DNA of 64,000 nt from Nocardioides mesophilus (lineage in GTDB: Bacteria > Actinomycetota > Actinomycetes > Propionibacteriales > Nocardioidaceae): positions 4,120,501 through 4,184,500 of the forward strand of contig NZ_CP060713.1 of the NCBI RefSeq assembly GCF_014395785.1, given 5' to 3'. Under the pieces are notes generated by a model that made no database searches, was not told the DNA's origin, and was given only the letters and a program-made list of their open reading frames with translations. Numbering within the stretch: the stretch's first letter is position 1; every line of letters begins with the position of its first letter. A program made the translations under genes and the position numbers. Of this stretch, positions 23,691 through 31,264 are shown piece after piece.

Positions 23691-25024
23691 TGTGATCTCT
23701 CAAGAGATCGGCGACACCCGGACCCACGATTCGTGGGTCCGGGTTTCGTCATTTTCGGGTGGGTCCTTTGGGTGCTCCGGTGGCTTGGTAGTTCTTGGTG
23801 GGGTCGATGGTGAGCTCGCGGAGGAGTTCGCCGGTGACGGCGTTGACGATCCGGACGTGGAGGTCTTGGACGAGCAGGATCACGTGGGTTCGGGCTTGGG
23901 TTCGGCCGATGCCGATGTGGTGGAGCGTGCCGTTGACGCGCAGGGTGACGCAGCCGGAGTCGTCGATGCGGTCGTGGCGGATCCGGTCGTGGGTGTCGGT
24001 GTCGCGGCTGGGACCGGGTAGCGCTTTGGGGAGTGAGTTGTAGATCGTGGCGGGGGTGGCTCGCTGCGGCAGGGAGCGGTGGGGTCGGCGGTGGTTGTAC
24101 TCGTCGCTGAACTGGTCCAGGAGCCTCTGGAGCTCGGCGATGGTGGCGGGTTGGGCGGGCTGGCCGCGGAGCCATTTCTTCATGGTCTGTTGGAACCGCT
24201 CGACTTTGCCGCAGGTGGTGGGGTGGTTGGGGCGGGAGTTCTTCTGGGCGATGTGGAGCCCTCGGAGCTCGGCTTCGAGTGAGTTGCGTCCGCCGCGGCC
24301 GCCGGCGAAGCGGGTGGTGTAGACCATGCCGTTGTCGGTGAGGGTGGAGGCGGGGATCCCGTGTGCGGTCAGGGTGTTGCGGAAGGTGGCCAGGACGATC
24401 GGCCCGGTGATGCGGGGGTGGGCGCTGATGTGCAGGGCGTAGCGGGAGCAGTCGTCGAGCCAGCTGATGATCTCGACATCGCGGCCGGGTTGGCCGGTGG
24501 CGGGGGTGAGTCGGTAGTGGGTGAAGTCCGATTGCCAGGTCTCGTTCGGCATGGCTGCCTGGAACCGGATGTAGGAGGCCTTGGGACGCTTCTTCGGCTC
24601 GGGGACCACCAGCCCGGCGCGGGTGAGGTAGCGGCTGATCGTGGCCAGAGACACGGTCACCTGGTGGTGCTGGGCCAGGTGCCAGGCGATGGTGTCCGGT
24701 CCGGCGTCCAGGCCGGCGGCGGACAGCTTCTCGCGCAGCTCGATGATCAGGTCGACGGTCGCTCGGGGTAGTGCGGTGGGGTTGGTCTTCGGTCGGCGGG
24801 ACCGGGGCTCGAACGCGGCCTCGCCTTCGGCCTCGTAGCGGGCCTTGAGCTTGTAGACCCAGGCCCGGCTCACGCCGTATCGGGTGGCGACCTCCGCCGG
24901 TCTCTGGTGGTCAACGAACAGGGCGGTCAGGACCAGGCGCGCCTTCGACATGGCTGAGCATCGCCACGAGACAGGTGTCGCCGATGTCTTGAGAGATGTG
25001 TCGCCGATGTCCTGATGGAACACA
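23691..25024 (-). mobile_element. IS481-family insertion sequence
   Basis: A 1334-bp element bounded by 27-bp imperfect inverted repeats (23691-23717 and 24998-25024; 22 of 27 positions match). The inner 11 bases ATCGGCGACAC are identical. A further internal GTGTCGCCGATGTCTTGAGAGAT copy lies at 24975-24997. It encodes one DDE transposase and is flanked by 16-bp direct repeats. It was inserted exactly at the 3' end of the tRNA-Pro fragment. The transposase looks intact, so the element may still be active. Confidence 0.9.
23749..24951 (-). CDS. IS481-family DDE transposase
   Basis: A 400-residue transposase. The N-terminal helix-turn-helix part (about residues 5-60) has YGVSRAWVYKLKARY. The rve/DDE core has the first Asp in ETWQSDFTHYRL, the second in TLTDNGMVYTTRF and the Glu in CGKVERFQQTMKKWL. 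NHRRPHRSLPQRATPATIY follows as in the family. About 80 extra residues after the core form a C-terminal beta-rich tail. The ATG at 24951 is preferred; an upstream extension would run through the inverted repeat. Confidence 0.93.
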   Translation of the reverse strand: MSKARLVLTALFVDHQRPAEVATRYGVSRAWVYKLKARYEAEGEAAFEPRSRRPKTNPTALPRATVDLIIELREKLSAAGLDAGPDTIAWHLAQHHQVTVSLATISRYLTRAGLVVPEPKKRPKASYIRFQAAMPNETWQSDFTHYRLTPATGQPGRDVEIISWLDDCSRYALHISAHPRITGPIVLATFRNTLTAHGIPASTLTDNGMVYTTRFAGGRGGRNSLEAELRGLHIAQKNSRPNHPTTCGKVERFQQTMKKWLRGQPAQPATIAELQRLLDQFSDEYNHRRPHRSLPQRATPATIYNSLPKALPGPSRDTDTHDRIRHDRIDDSGCVTLRVNGTLHHIGIGRTQARTHVILLVQDLHVRIVNAVTGELLRELTIDPTKNYQATGAPKGPTRK

Positions 25025-25040
25025 CTGTCAGCCCGACCGA
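25025..25040 (+). repeat. Right 16-bp direct repeat flanking the IS
   Basis: Exact copy of 23675-23690. Joining the two flanks restores a tRNA-Pro 3' end followed by the hairpin at 25053. Confidence 0.8.
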
Positions 25041-25052
25041 TGAACCGCAGGC

Positions 25053-25089
25053 CAGAGGCCGTCTCCGCTGTCGGCGGAGACGGCCTCTG
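25053..25089 (+). terminator. Strong hairpin, probable terminator of the former tRNA-Pro gene
   Basis: Perfect 16-bp stem (CAGAGGCCGTCTCCGC with GCGGAGACGGCCTCTG) and a 5-base loop TGTCG. Without the IS it would lie about 13 bases after the tRNA 3' end, a usual position for a tRNA terminator. Confidence 0.7.
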
Positions 25090-25202
25090 TCTGCGTCTCG
25101 GACTAACGTTCGGCGCTTGCACGCCCTGCCAAGGACCGCGCCAGTACCTCGACAGTCACGTCGACGGCACCGGCAGCGTCGGAACCGCAAGCGGTTGTCA
25201 GC

Positions 25203-25400
25203 GGGTGACGGTGTGGACAAGGCCAAGACCGTGCTCGGCAAGACCGCCCACATCTGGAACATCTACACCGAGGGGTGCTGGAACCGGTCGCAGAACAAGA
25301 CCTGCAACGCCAAGACCGACGGTGGCTCGCTGCTGATCCTGCTGCTCGGCGTCGCCCTGTCGTCGGCACGACCGAGCTTCACTCTCCACGGCCGAATCGT
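25203..25400 (+). pseudogene. Coding remnant of unknown gene
   Basis: Codons in the frame beginning GATGGTGTGG-type (reading GDGVDKAKTVLGKTAHIWN onward) end almost always in G or C for about 55 codons. This is a strong coding sign, and the stretch ends in a hydrophobic run GGSLLILLLGVALSS. There is no start or upstream coding signal in the same frame. After about 25400 the codon bias fades. It looks like an internal piece of a gene for a membrane or exported protein. I do not recognise the family. Confidence 0.35.
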
Positions 25401-25441
25401 GCGCTTCTGGAGGACAGCAACCTGCGCGCGTTGCTTAGCGC

Positions 25442-25642
25442 TCAGGTGCGTAGCGTCCGAATGCCCAAGGCGATTGCTACCAACAGAGCGCCGATGGACA
25501 GGGCCCCAAGCCACACCCAACTCGGGATCGAGTCGACGGGGCCCCAGGCCATCAGTGCACCGAGGACCATGAGTGCCAGTCCTCCTCGCAACGCGCCGAT
25601 GGGTGCGAACTTTGCCTCCGGAGATGCCATGCCGCCGACCAT
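25442..25642 (-). CDS. Small two-helix membrane protein
   Basis: A 66-residue protein (62 if the ATG at 25630 is used). The Ala/Gly-rich first helix is around GGLALMVLGALMAWG. A short loop PVDSIPSWVW follows, then a second helix LGALSIGALLVAIALGI and a basic tail RTLRT. The composition is typical of a true membrane protein rather than a chance frame. No function can be assigned. Confidence 0.55.
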   Translation of the reverse strand: MVGGMASPEAKFAPIGALRGGLALMVLGALMAWGPVDSIPSWVWLGALSIGALLVAIALGIRTLRT

Positions 25643-25739
25643 AACCGACGACAGATGCGGGCGAACGTGGCCCACTTCCAAGGCACAAGTGGGACGTCGT
25701 CTGACCGTTGCTGCCTTCGAAGTCGCTTACCGTCGGCTC

Positions 25740-25931
25740 ATGAACCAAGGGCCTCGCACGTTCCTGGGAAACTCCGTCAACGCTGAGCCTCAGCTGCTAC
25801 GTGTCGGCGAACTGCCCCGACCTGACTTGTCGAAGCCACTGACCGTGGCTGCGGTGCAACTCGATGTTTCTGCCGAGCGCCTGCTTGAGGACGCGGTGGT
25901 CGACCGCACGGAAGCCAAACGGTTGAGATAG
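25740..25931 (+). CDS. Short hypothetical protein (doubtful)
   Basis: A 63-residue frame starting ATG with moderate third-position G/C, lower than its neighbours. It is soluble, without motif. The text LLRVGELPRPDLSKPLTVAAVQLD looks protein-like, but there is no clear ribosome site. It may be a remnant of a larger gene. Confidence 0.25.
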   Translation: MNQGPRTFLGNSVNAEPQLLRVGELPRPDLSKPLTVAAVQLDVSAERLLEDAVVDRTEAKRLR

Positions 25932-25950
25932 TCGGTGCACTCCTGTGGGT

Positions 25951-26310
25951 ATGACCACGAGCACCGCCCGACTCACCCACAGTGATGTCCGGTGGGTGGT
26001 GGCGGCGATCGCTGTGGCGCTCCTTGGGACCGGACTTTGGGCGGCCGGGCACCTGCACCACATTCACGATGAGTCATGGCAGTGGTGGTGGACGCCGACA
26101 GCCACGCCGCTGAAGCTCCGTTACGAGGGGCGCGACTGCGAGCGTGGTGGAACGCACGAGCGACTGAGACCCGGGCAGATCGTGGTAGGTCGAACCGCTG
26201 GCGGCGGCGTCATCTACGACGTGCCGGTGAAAGACCCATACGCGTCCACGCTCCCGCAAGTGCGCGACGGGCGACGGGTCGTCGGCTACGAACTAGTGGG
26301 CGGCCCCTGA
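25951..26310 (+). CDS. Hypothetical protein with one membrane helix
   Basis: A 119-residue protein with one N-terminal membrane segment (VVAAIAVALLGTGLWAAG, about residues 14-31). A Trp/His-rich stretch HHIHDESWQWWW follows, then a polar extracytoplasmic domain of about 70 residues containing a Cys and several Gly. It is probably anchored with the C-terminal part outside. No family recognised. The ATG at 25951 gives a normal N-in anchor; a GTG six bases upstream is possible. Confidence 0.6.
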   Translation: MTTSTARLTHSDVRWVVAAIAVALLGTGLWAAGHLHHIHDESWQWWWTPTATPLKLRYEGRDCERGGTHERLRPGQIVVGRTAGGGVIYDVPVKDPYASTLPQVRDGRRVVGYELVGGP

Positions 26311-26436
26311 CGCCGCTCCCCGAACAGGGCGGGAGGTTCCCCGCGCAATATCCTCCGCCTCGCTCATCGCCAGGACTGCCACACCTGCCGCGGCAGATCC
26401 GGGCGTTGCATGTCCGATGCGGCCTAACCTGTCGGC

Positions 26437-27162
26437 ATGCGACGCTTCGAAGACGAGGACCTCACCGGCGCAGAGTTCCGCGAATGCGACCTGAGTGGAG
26501 CGCGGATGGTCGGCGTGGTCATGCAGGACGCCGAGATCGACGGCCTGGTCACCAATCTCGTGGTCAACGGGGTCGAGGTGATGCCGTACGTCGAGGCGGA
26601 GCTCGACCGCCGCCACCCGGTACGGCTGCTGATCCGCTCCGATGCGCCGGCCGACCTGCGAGAGGCCTGGCGGCAACTGCGGAACGATTGGGCGACGACC
26701 ACCGAGCGAGTCCGGTCCATGCCCGAGAACAGCGAGAATCACGGCGTCGACGGCGAGTGGTCGATGGTCGAAACGCTGCGCCACCTTGTCTTCGTGCACG
26801 ACTCTTGGTTCCGACGCTGCGTGCTCGGGCTCACAGAACCGTTCACGGCCATCGGACTCGGTCCACCGTTCATCATGGACCAGGAGGAGAACGGGCTCGA
26901 CCCGTCCGCCCAACCAGGACTCGACGAGGTGCTCGCCGTGCGCGTCCGGCAGGCTTCGGAGATCGAGAGATGGCTGGCGGAGGTCACGCCTGATCAGCTC
27001 GCGCAGACCGCGCCGGTTCCCGACGATGACAGATGGCCCTCGTACGCCAAGGGGCGGACAGTGCGGCAATGCCTCCGGACCGTGCTCAACGAGGAATGGG
27101 CTCACCACGGCTTCTGCAAACGCGACCTGGACAAGTTGTCGCGCCGGGACTACGCGCGCTGA
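26437..27162 (+). CDS. DinB-like protein with short pentapeptide-type N-terminus
   Basis: A 241-residue protein. The first ~35 residues (DLTGAEFRECDLSGARMVG) follow the A(D/N)LxG rhythm of pentapeptide repeats. The rest is a four-helix DinB/YfiT-type bundle, with metal-ligand-like His in WSMVETLRHLVFVHDSW and EEWAHHGFCKRDL. Such proteins are commonly annotated DinB family and may be thiol (mycothiol)-dependent. The function of this fusion is unknown. It stands alone between short gaps. Confidence 0.8.
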   Translation: MRRFEDEDLTGAEFRECDLSGARMVGVVMQDAEIDGLVTNLVVNGVEVMPYVEAELDRRHPVRLLIRSDAPADLREAWRQLRNDWATTTERVRSMPENSENHGVDGEWSMVETLRHLVFVHDSWFRRCVLGLTEPFTAIGLGPPFIMDQEENGLDPSAQPGLDEVLAVRVRQASEIERWLAEVTPDQLAQTAPVPDDDRWPSYAKGRTVRQCLRTVLNEEWAHHGFCKRDLDKLSRRDYAR

Positions 27163-27326
27163 CGCGCACCCTGTTCGAGGCACGTGAGCGCGTTCAGTGC
27201 ACAGCGCAATCGAACCGCTGCAGTGTCCGCGCACGTTGCCGGCCGTGAGGGAGGTGCATCCCGGATGCTGACTGGGCTTGAACGACTACCTCGCCACCGT
27301 CCCCAATCCCACCTGATCGACGGGCG

Positions 27327-27767
27327 TCAGGCCCGCGCGTACTCGTCCAAGGTCTTCCGCCGGATCCGCGCGATGACGTGGTCCATCGGCCCCTGGTGGA
27401 GCATCCAGAGCAACACCTTGTCGCGCATGCGCGTGGCGCCGCCGTTGGTCCACTGGGCCTCGATCCGGCTGCCGCCACCTTCGTCGGGAACGATGCGCAC
27501 TTCGCCCGAGCCGCGGCCGCCCCAGCTGGTCTCGACGTCGACCCACCGCACCAGGGATGGATCGGACCAGTCGTAGCGCTCGACGACCCAGAACGGCGAC
27601 CCTGCGGTGCTCTCCCGCGCTACGGCCCAGGTGGCGCAGAGCTCGCGCAGTTCGTAGGTTTTCGGGTCCAGGGTTTGGTGCCAGATACGCGGGCGGCGCT
27701 CGGTGAAGTCGGTCAGCGCCTGGAGGACCTGGCCAGGCGAGGTGTAGGTAGTCACCTCGAATCGCAT
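27327..27767 (-). CDS. SRPBCC family (polyketide cyclase/START-like) protein
   Basis: A 146-residue single-domain protein with the START-like pattern. It begins MRFEVTTYTSPGQVLQALTDF (first strand and helix), has PFWVVERYDWSDP in the middle, strands RIEAQWTNGG, and ends in the long helix HQGPMDHVIARIRRKTLDEYA. The family binds hydrophobic ligands. It lies 28 bp downstream of the MarR gene on the same strand and is probably in its operon. Ligand unknown. Confidence 0.78.
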   Translation of the reverse strand: MRFEVTTYTSPGQVLQALTDFTERRPRIWHQTLDPKTYELRELCATWAVARESTAGSPFWVVERYDWSDPSLVRWVDVETSWGGRGSGEVRIVPDEGGGSRIEAQWTNGGATRMRDKVLLWMLHQGPMDHVIARIRRKTLDEYARA

Positions 27768-27795
27768 GGGGCACGTCCGGTCGAAGTGATGGCAC

Positions 27796-28245
27796 TCACG
27801 AATGCCACCACGGGTCGGTGATCGCGCGCAGGTCGCGCAGAATCTCGTGCAGCTGGTGGAGCCGGTCCGCTCCGACATGGTCCGCCCACTCGGCGAGCAC
27901 TCGCGCGACCTCCGCGTCCGCCACACGGGCGACCCGCTGCAGTCGCGGGGTCAGGCGGACCAGGCGGGCCCGGCCATCGGTGGGATCGGGCACCCGCTCG
28001 ACGTACTGGGCCTTCTCCAGCTGCTCGACCAGGGACGCCGCGCTCTGCTTGGTGACCCGTGCTTGCTCGGCGAGGTCGGAGACCCGCGAACCGTCCGGAG
28101 CGATCCGCGCTGCGATCCTCGCCTGTGCCAGCGTGATGTCGGTGACGCCGGCGGCCACGATGGCGTCGAACACCCGCTGCTCCAGCGCACGGTTGGCGAC
28201 GAAGAGCAGGATTCCCAGCTCCGGCCGTTGACGAGAATCGGTCAC
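27796..28245 (-). CDS. MarR family transcriptional regulator
   Basis: A 149-residue winged helix protein. The core is VSDLAEQARVTKQSAASLVEQLEKAQYVERVPDPTD, followed by the wing GRARLVRLTPRL. The start is GTG at 28245, because the nearby ATG runs into a stop. It is divergent from the DinB-type gene at 28300; the 54-bp spacer holds a perfect palindrome, the likely operator for autoregulation and control of both neighbours. Confidence 0.9.
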   Translation of the reverse strand: MTDSRQRPELGILLFVANRALEQRVFDAIVAAGVTDITLAQARIAARIAPDGSRVSDLAEQARVTKQSAASLVEQLEKAQYVERVPDPTDGRARLVRLTPRLQRVARVADAEVARVLAEWADHVGADRLHQLHEILRDLRAITDPWWHS

Positions 28246-28255
28246 CGTGTCATTT

Positions 28256-28274
28256 TAGACAGAAGTTCTGTCTA
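28256..28274. promoter_or_regulatory. Palindromic operator for the MarR regulator
   Basis: TAGACAGAA-G-TTCTGTCTA, a perfect 9-bp inverted repeat, 11 bases upstream of the marR-type start and 25 upstream of the divergent gene. Binding by the MarR protein is inferred. Confidence 0.7.
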
Positions 28275-28299
28275 GTTGGTGACGGAGAGGTGACTCACC

Positions 28300-28898
28300 A
28301 TGGACAGCGACATCGTGTGGCAGCACATCGACGCAGAACGGACCTGGATGGCCGATCTCCTGGAGGCGCTGCCCGCTGAGGACTGGCAGCAGCCGAGCCT
28401 GTGCGCTGGGTGGACCGTGCGCGACGTGGGTGCGCACCTCACCTTTGCCCAGACGCCCGTGCAAGACCTCCTGTGGCCGGCACTCCGCGCCGGTTTCCGG
28501 TACGACGTGCTCGTGCGGGACACGGCGCTCCGCAGCCCGCTGACCCACGAAGAGATCGTGGCAAAGCTGCGCAGCTTCCTCGGCTCGCGGCGACGCGTCG
28601 CGTTCATCACCGACCTCGAGCCGCTGATCGACATCTTGGTTCACAACCAGGACATCGCCCGGCCGCTCGGCGTCGACCATCCGATCCCACCGGACGCCGC
28701 CGCCGCGGCCGCCGACCGCGTGCTGGGGCCCCGGCCCCGATCCGGCGTTGGAGGCCACCGCGCGACGTTCGCTTCGTGGCCACGGACACCGAGTGGGCGT
28801 TCGGCAACGGCCACGAGGTGCACGCAACCATGGGCACCCACTTGCTGACGCTGACCGGACGTCTGCCCATCCCCCAAGGGTCGTCGACCCCTGCTTGA
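28300..28898 (+). pseudogene. TIGR03083-type (mycothiol-dependent/DinB-like) protein, frameshifted
   Basis: The first ~140 residues in the starting frame are a normal maleylpyruvate-isomerase N-terminal/DinB-like domain: WQQPSLCAGWTVRDVGAHLT has the Trp-His metal-site region. After the G/C run at 28725-28738 the frame is lost. The expected continuation RDVRFVATDTEWAFGNGHEV and LLTLTGRLPIP occurs two positions out of frame, ending at 28898. This is either a recent frameshift or a sequence error in GGGGCCCCGGCCCC. It is divergent from the MarR gene. Confidence 0.7.
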
Positions 28899-28900
28899 CC

Positions 28901-29278
28901 TGGGTTCGGTCTTGGCCTCAGCCGATGCCGATCTGGTGCAGCTTGTTCGCGCTCACCGAAAGCGGCCTCTTCCGGCTGCTCTTCACCGCCTACCCCGACC
29001 CGCCGGAGGGCAAGGACGCGGCGGGGGAGGACCCCTACTCCTTGCTCAACGCCGCCCTCGGCGACCTCGTCGCCGTCGGTTACCTCACGGGACAGGGTCG
29101 GGCCGGGGCAGAGGTCACGTGCTGGTCGGCTGTCCATGCCTTGGCGGTGCTCAACATCGACGGCCGGCTATGCGGCTTGTCGTCCTCCGATCGCGACGCG
29201 GCCCTGACTGTCTGCTCCTCGGGGTCGACCGCGGGCTCGGGGTCGGCGGCGACCCGGCCATCGCTGGCCGACAGTTGA
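28901..29278 (+). pseudogene. C-terminal remnant of a TetR-type regulator (WHG domain)
   Basis: The frame reads FALTESGLFRLLFTAYPDP, then GEDPYSLLNAALGDLVAVGY and AEVTCWSAVHALAVLNIDG. This matches the ligand-binding C-terminal part of TetR proteins with a WHG domain, as I remember it. The DNA-binding N-terminal half is absent; the preceding DNA belongs to the DinB-type gene. So this is a truncated relic. Confidence 0.6.
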
Positions 29279-29340
29279 TCGACCGGCCCCGAGACGTCTC
29301 TGCCGGTCAGAGCACCGTCCGACCGGACACGAGAGAGGTG

Positions 29341-30441
29341 TCAGCCCCGCGTTGTGCCGGAGCGGCCGCTCAACCGCAGCGGCAGCGCGGGCTGTCCGAG
29401 CGGGTTGGCGGCGGCGACCTCGTCCATCGCGTCGATGATGTTGCGCAGGTTGATGATCAGGGCCCCATAGGTCGGCCACTGCTGGGACCGTTCGGTGGAG
29501 CGGAGCTCGTCCGAGAAGGCCTCGAGCCGGAGCCGGACCGCCGCCATCGCGGCCGAGTCGGCATCCCTGGCCGCCCGACCGGTGTCGCCCAGCATCTCGA
29601 GCCAAGGCACGGCGAAGCCGTCACCCCAGGCTCTGCGGTGCGACTGCTCGTCGCCGACGGTTCGGCTCATGCTGCGGATCTCGGCGACTGACTGCTCCAT
29701 CCTGCGCAGCAGGCCGCGCCACTCCCGCGGATCGCGTACCGGGCCGGCCGAGCGGCGCGGGTTCCAACGCGCACTCTCCTGCGCCTGCCGCACGAGCGCC
29801 CAGGCATGGTCGATGTCGCCGTCGAGGTCGCGGCTGCTGTCGACCCACCCGGTCACGTCCTCGGTCGAGCAGTCCTCGCTGAGCCCGTCAGCCATGTCGA
29901 TGAGCAGCTCCCCGATGCCGTCGTCGATGCGGTCCATCGCCACCGCCGCCGTCCGGCGTCGCAGCGGCGGCCAGAGGACGAGGTTGACGAGCAGTCCGAC
30001 CACGATCCCGATGCCGGTGTCGAGGAGCCGGGAGATCAGCATGGCTTCATCGGTGAAGCCCGTGGTCAGCACGATCAGGCCGGTCGTCGCGATGGTGGTG
30101 GCCTCGGCTCCGAACCAGGGCACGGTGCCGACGACGAGGCCGACGACGAGCAGCAGGGCGACCGACGCGGTGCTGAGTCCCATCAGGTCGCCGATGCTCG
30201 TGGAGAGCACCACCGCGATCACGGTCGCCGCGACCTGTCTCAAGCCGCGGGAGAAAGTCCGGTAGACCGTGGCGTGGACCACCAGCAGCGCAGCCCACGG
30301 GGCGAGGAACGGCTGCGGCAGGTCGAGCACGTGCGCTGCGATCACCCACGCCACGACGGCGGCGGCGGCCGTCTTGGCGAGCTGAACGAGATCGTTCCAC
30401 CAGATCGGGTCTCGCAGGCGGCTGGTCCAGGAGGGGGGCAT
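29341..30441 (-). CDS. FUSC/aromatic acid exporter-like membrane protein
   Basis: A 366-residue protein. The N-terminal ~170 residues have about five to six membrane helices (AAAAVVAWVIAAHVLDLPQP, ALLLVVGLVVGTVPWFG and others). A cytoplasmic C-terminal helical domain follows. PFLAPWAALLVVHATVYRTFSRGLRQVAAT is the conserved loop and helix of the FUSC/ArAE_1 group. Relatives export aromatic or other organic acids. Function here is inferred from the family only. Confidence 0.82.
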   Translation of the reverse strand: MPPSWTSRLRDPIWWNDLVQLAKTAAAAVVAWVIAAHVLDLPQPFLAPWAALLVVHATVYRTFSRGLRQVAATVIAVVLSTSIGDLMGLSTASVALLLVVGLVVGTVPWFGAEATTIATTGLIVLTTGFTDEAMLISRLLDTGIGIVVGLLVNLVLWPPLRRRTAAVAMDRIDDGIGELLIDMADGLSEDCSTEDVTGWVDSSRDLDGDIDHAWALVRQAQESARWNPRRSAGPVRDPREWRGLLRRMEQSVAEIRSMSRTVGDEQSHRRAWGDGFAVPWLEMLGDTGRAARDADSAAMAAVRLRLEAFSDELRSTERSQQWPTYGALIINLRNIIDAMDEVAAANPLGQPALPLRLSGRSGTTRG

Positions 30442-30539
30442 CCGGTGAGCATGCCACTGTCCGGGGCAGCGACGTGCGTGCCGCGTGCCAGGCCCGATTC
30501 TCCGCCGTCACCCGCTGGAGCGTCCGCCTGTGCGGGACC

Positions 30540-31264
30540 TCAGGGTGCGGTGGTGTCCCAGTGCTCGCGGAGCGGGCCGACGGACACCTCCTGGGCATGC
30601 CAGCGATCCAGCAGTACGTCGGACGCGGCCAGGGTGCCGCGCCAGGACCCAGGCGCCGCGGTGCGGTCGGTGTCGTGGAGCAGCACCGTTCCCCCAGGAC
30701 GGACGGCCGCCAGCACCTTGGTCGCGATCGAGTCCGGGGTTGCTCGCCGGCTCCAGTCCCGGCCCCAGGCCGACCACAGCACTGGCCGGAGACCGGCTCG
30801 TCGAGCGGCGAGCAGTCCTCGGCCGGTGGCCACCCCGTAGGGGGGACGGAACCAGAGCACGGCGATGCCGGTGAGGTCCTCGACCAGGTGCCGGGTGCGG
30901 CGCAGCTCGTCGGTGAGGCGGCCCGGCGGTTTCCAGGCCAGGCATTGGTGGTCCCACCCGTGGACTGCCAGCTCGTGCCCGGCTGCTGACATCTCCGCAA
31001 CCAGAGACCGATTCTGGGAGACGAACTCTCCGAGCAGGAAGAAGGTGGCTGAGACCCCTTGCCGCTCCAGCATCTCCAGGAACGACGGCGTGGACGCCGG
31101 GTCGGGTCCGTCGTCGTAGGTGAGCGCGATGTGGTCGCTGCCGCTGATGCCGGACAGGCGGGGAGGACGGTGCGGCGCAGGTGGGGGACGGAGGTGAGCA
31201 TCGGGCCCCATTCAGAGGCGACGCTCACCACCGCGGCAGCTGCGGCAATCCGTCCAGCTGTCAT
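30540..31264 (-). pseudogene. Polysaccharide deacetylase (NodB fold), frameshifted near the N-terminus
   Basis: The catalytic domain is intact in the downstream frame: ALTYDDGPDP is motif 1 with the two Asp, HGWDHQ has the His pair region, RPPYG is motif 3, and LLHDTD is the last motif. The ATG at 31264, overlapping the upstream gene as ATGA, opens a signal-anchor (MTAGRIAAAAAVVSVASEWG). After LRRTVLP the frame is lost at a GGGG run (31160-31163), and RLSGISGS resumes one base out. One missing base would restore a normal protein. It removes N- or O-acetyl groups from cell-surface polysaccharide or lipid-linked sugar in relatives. Confidence 0.75.
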
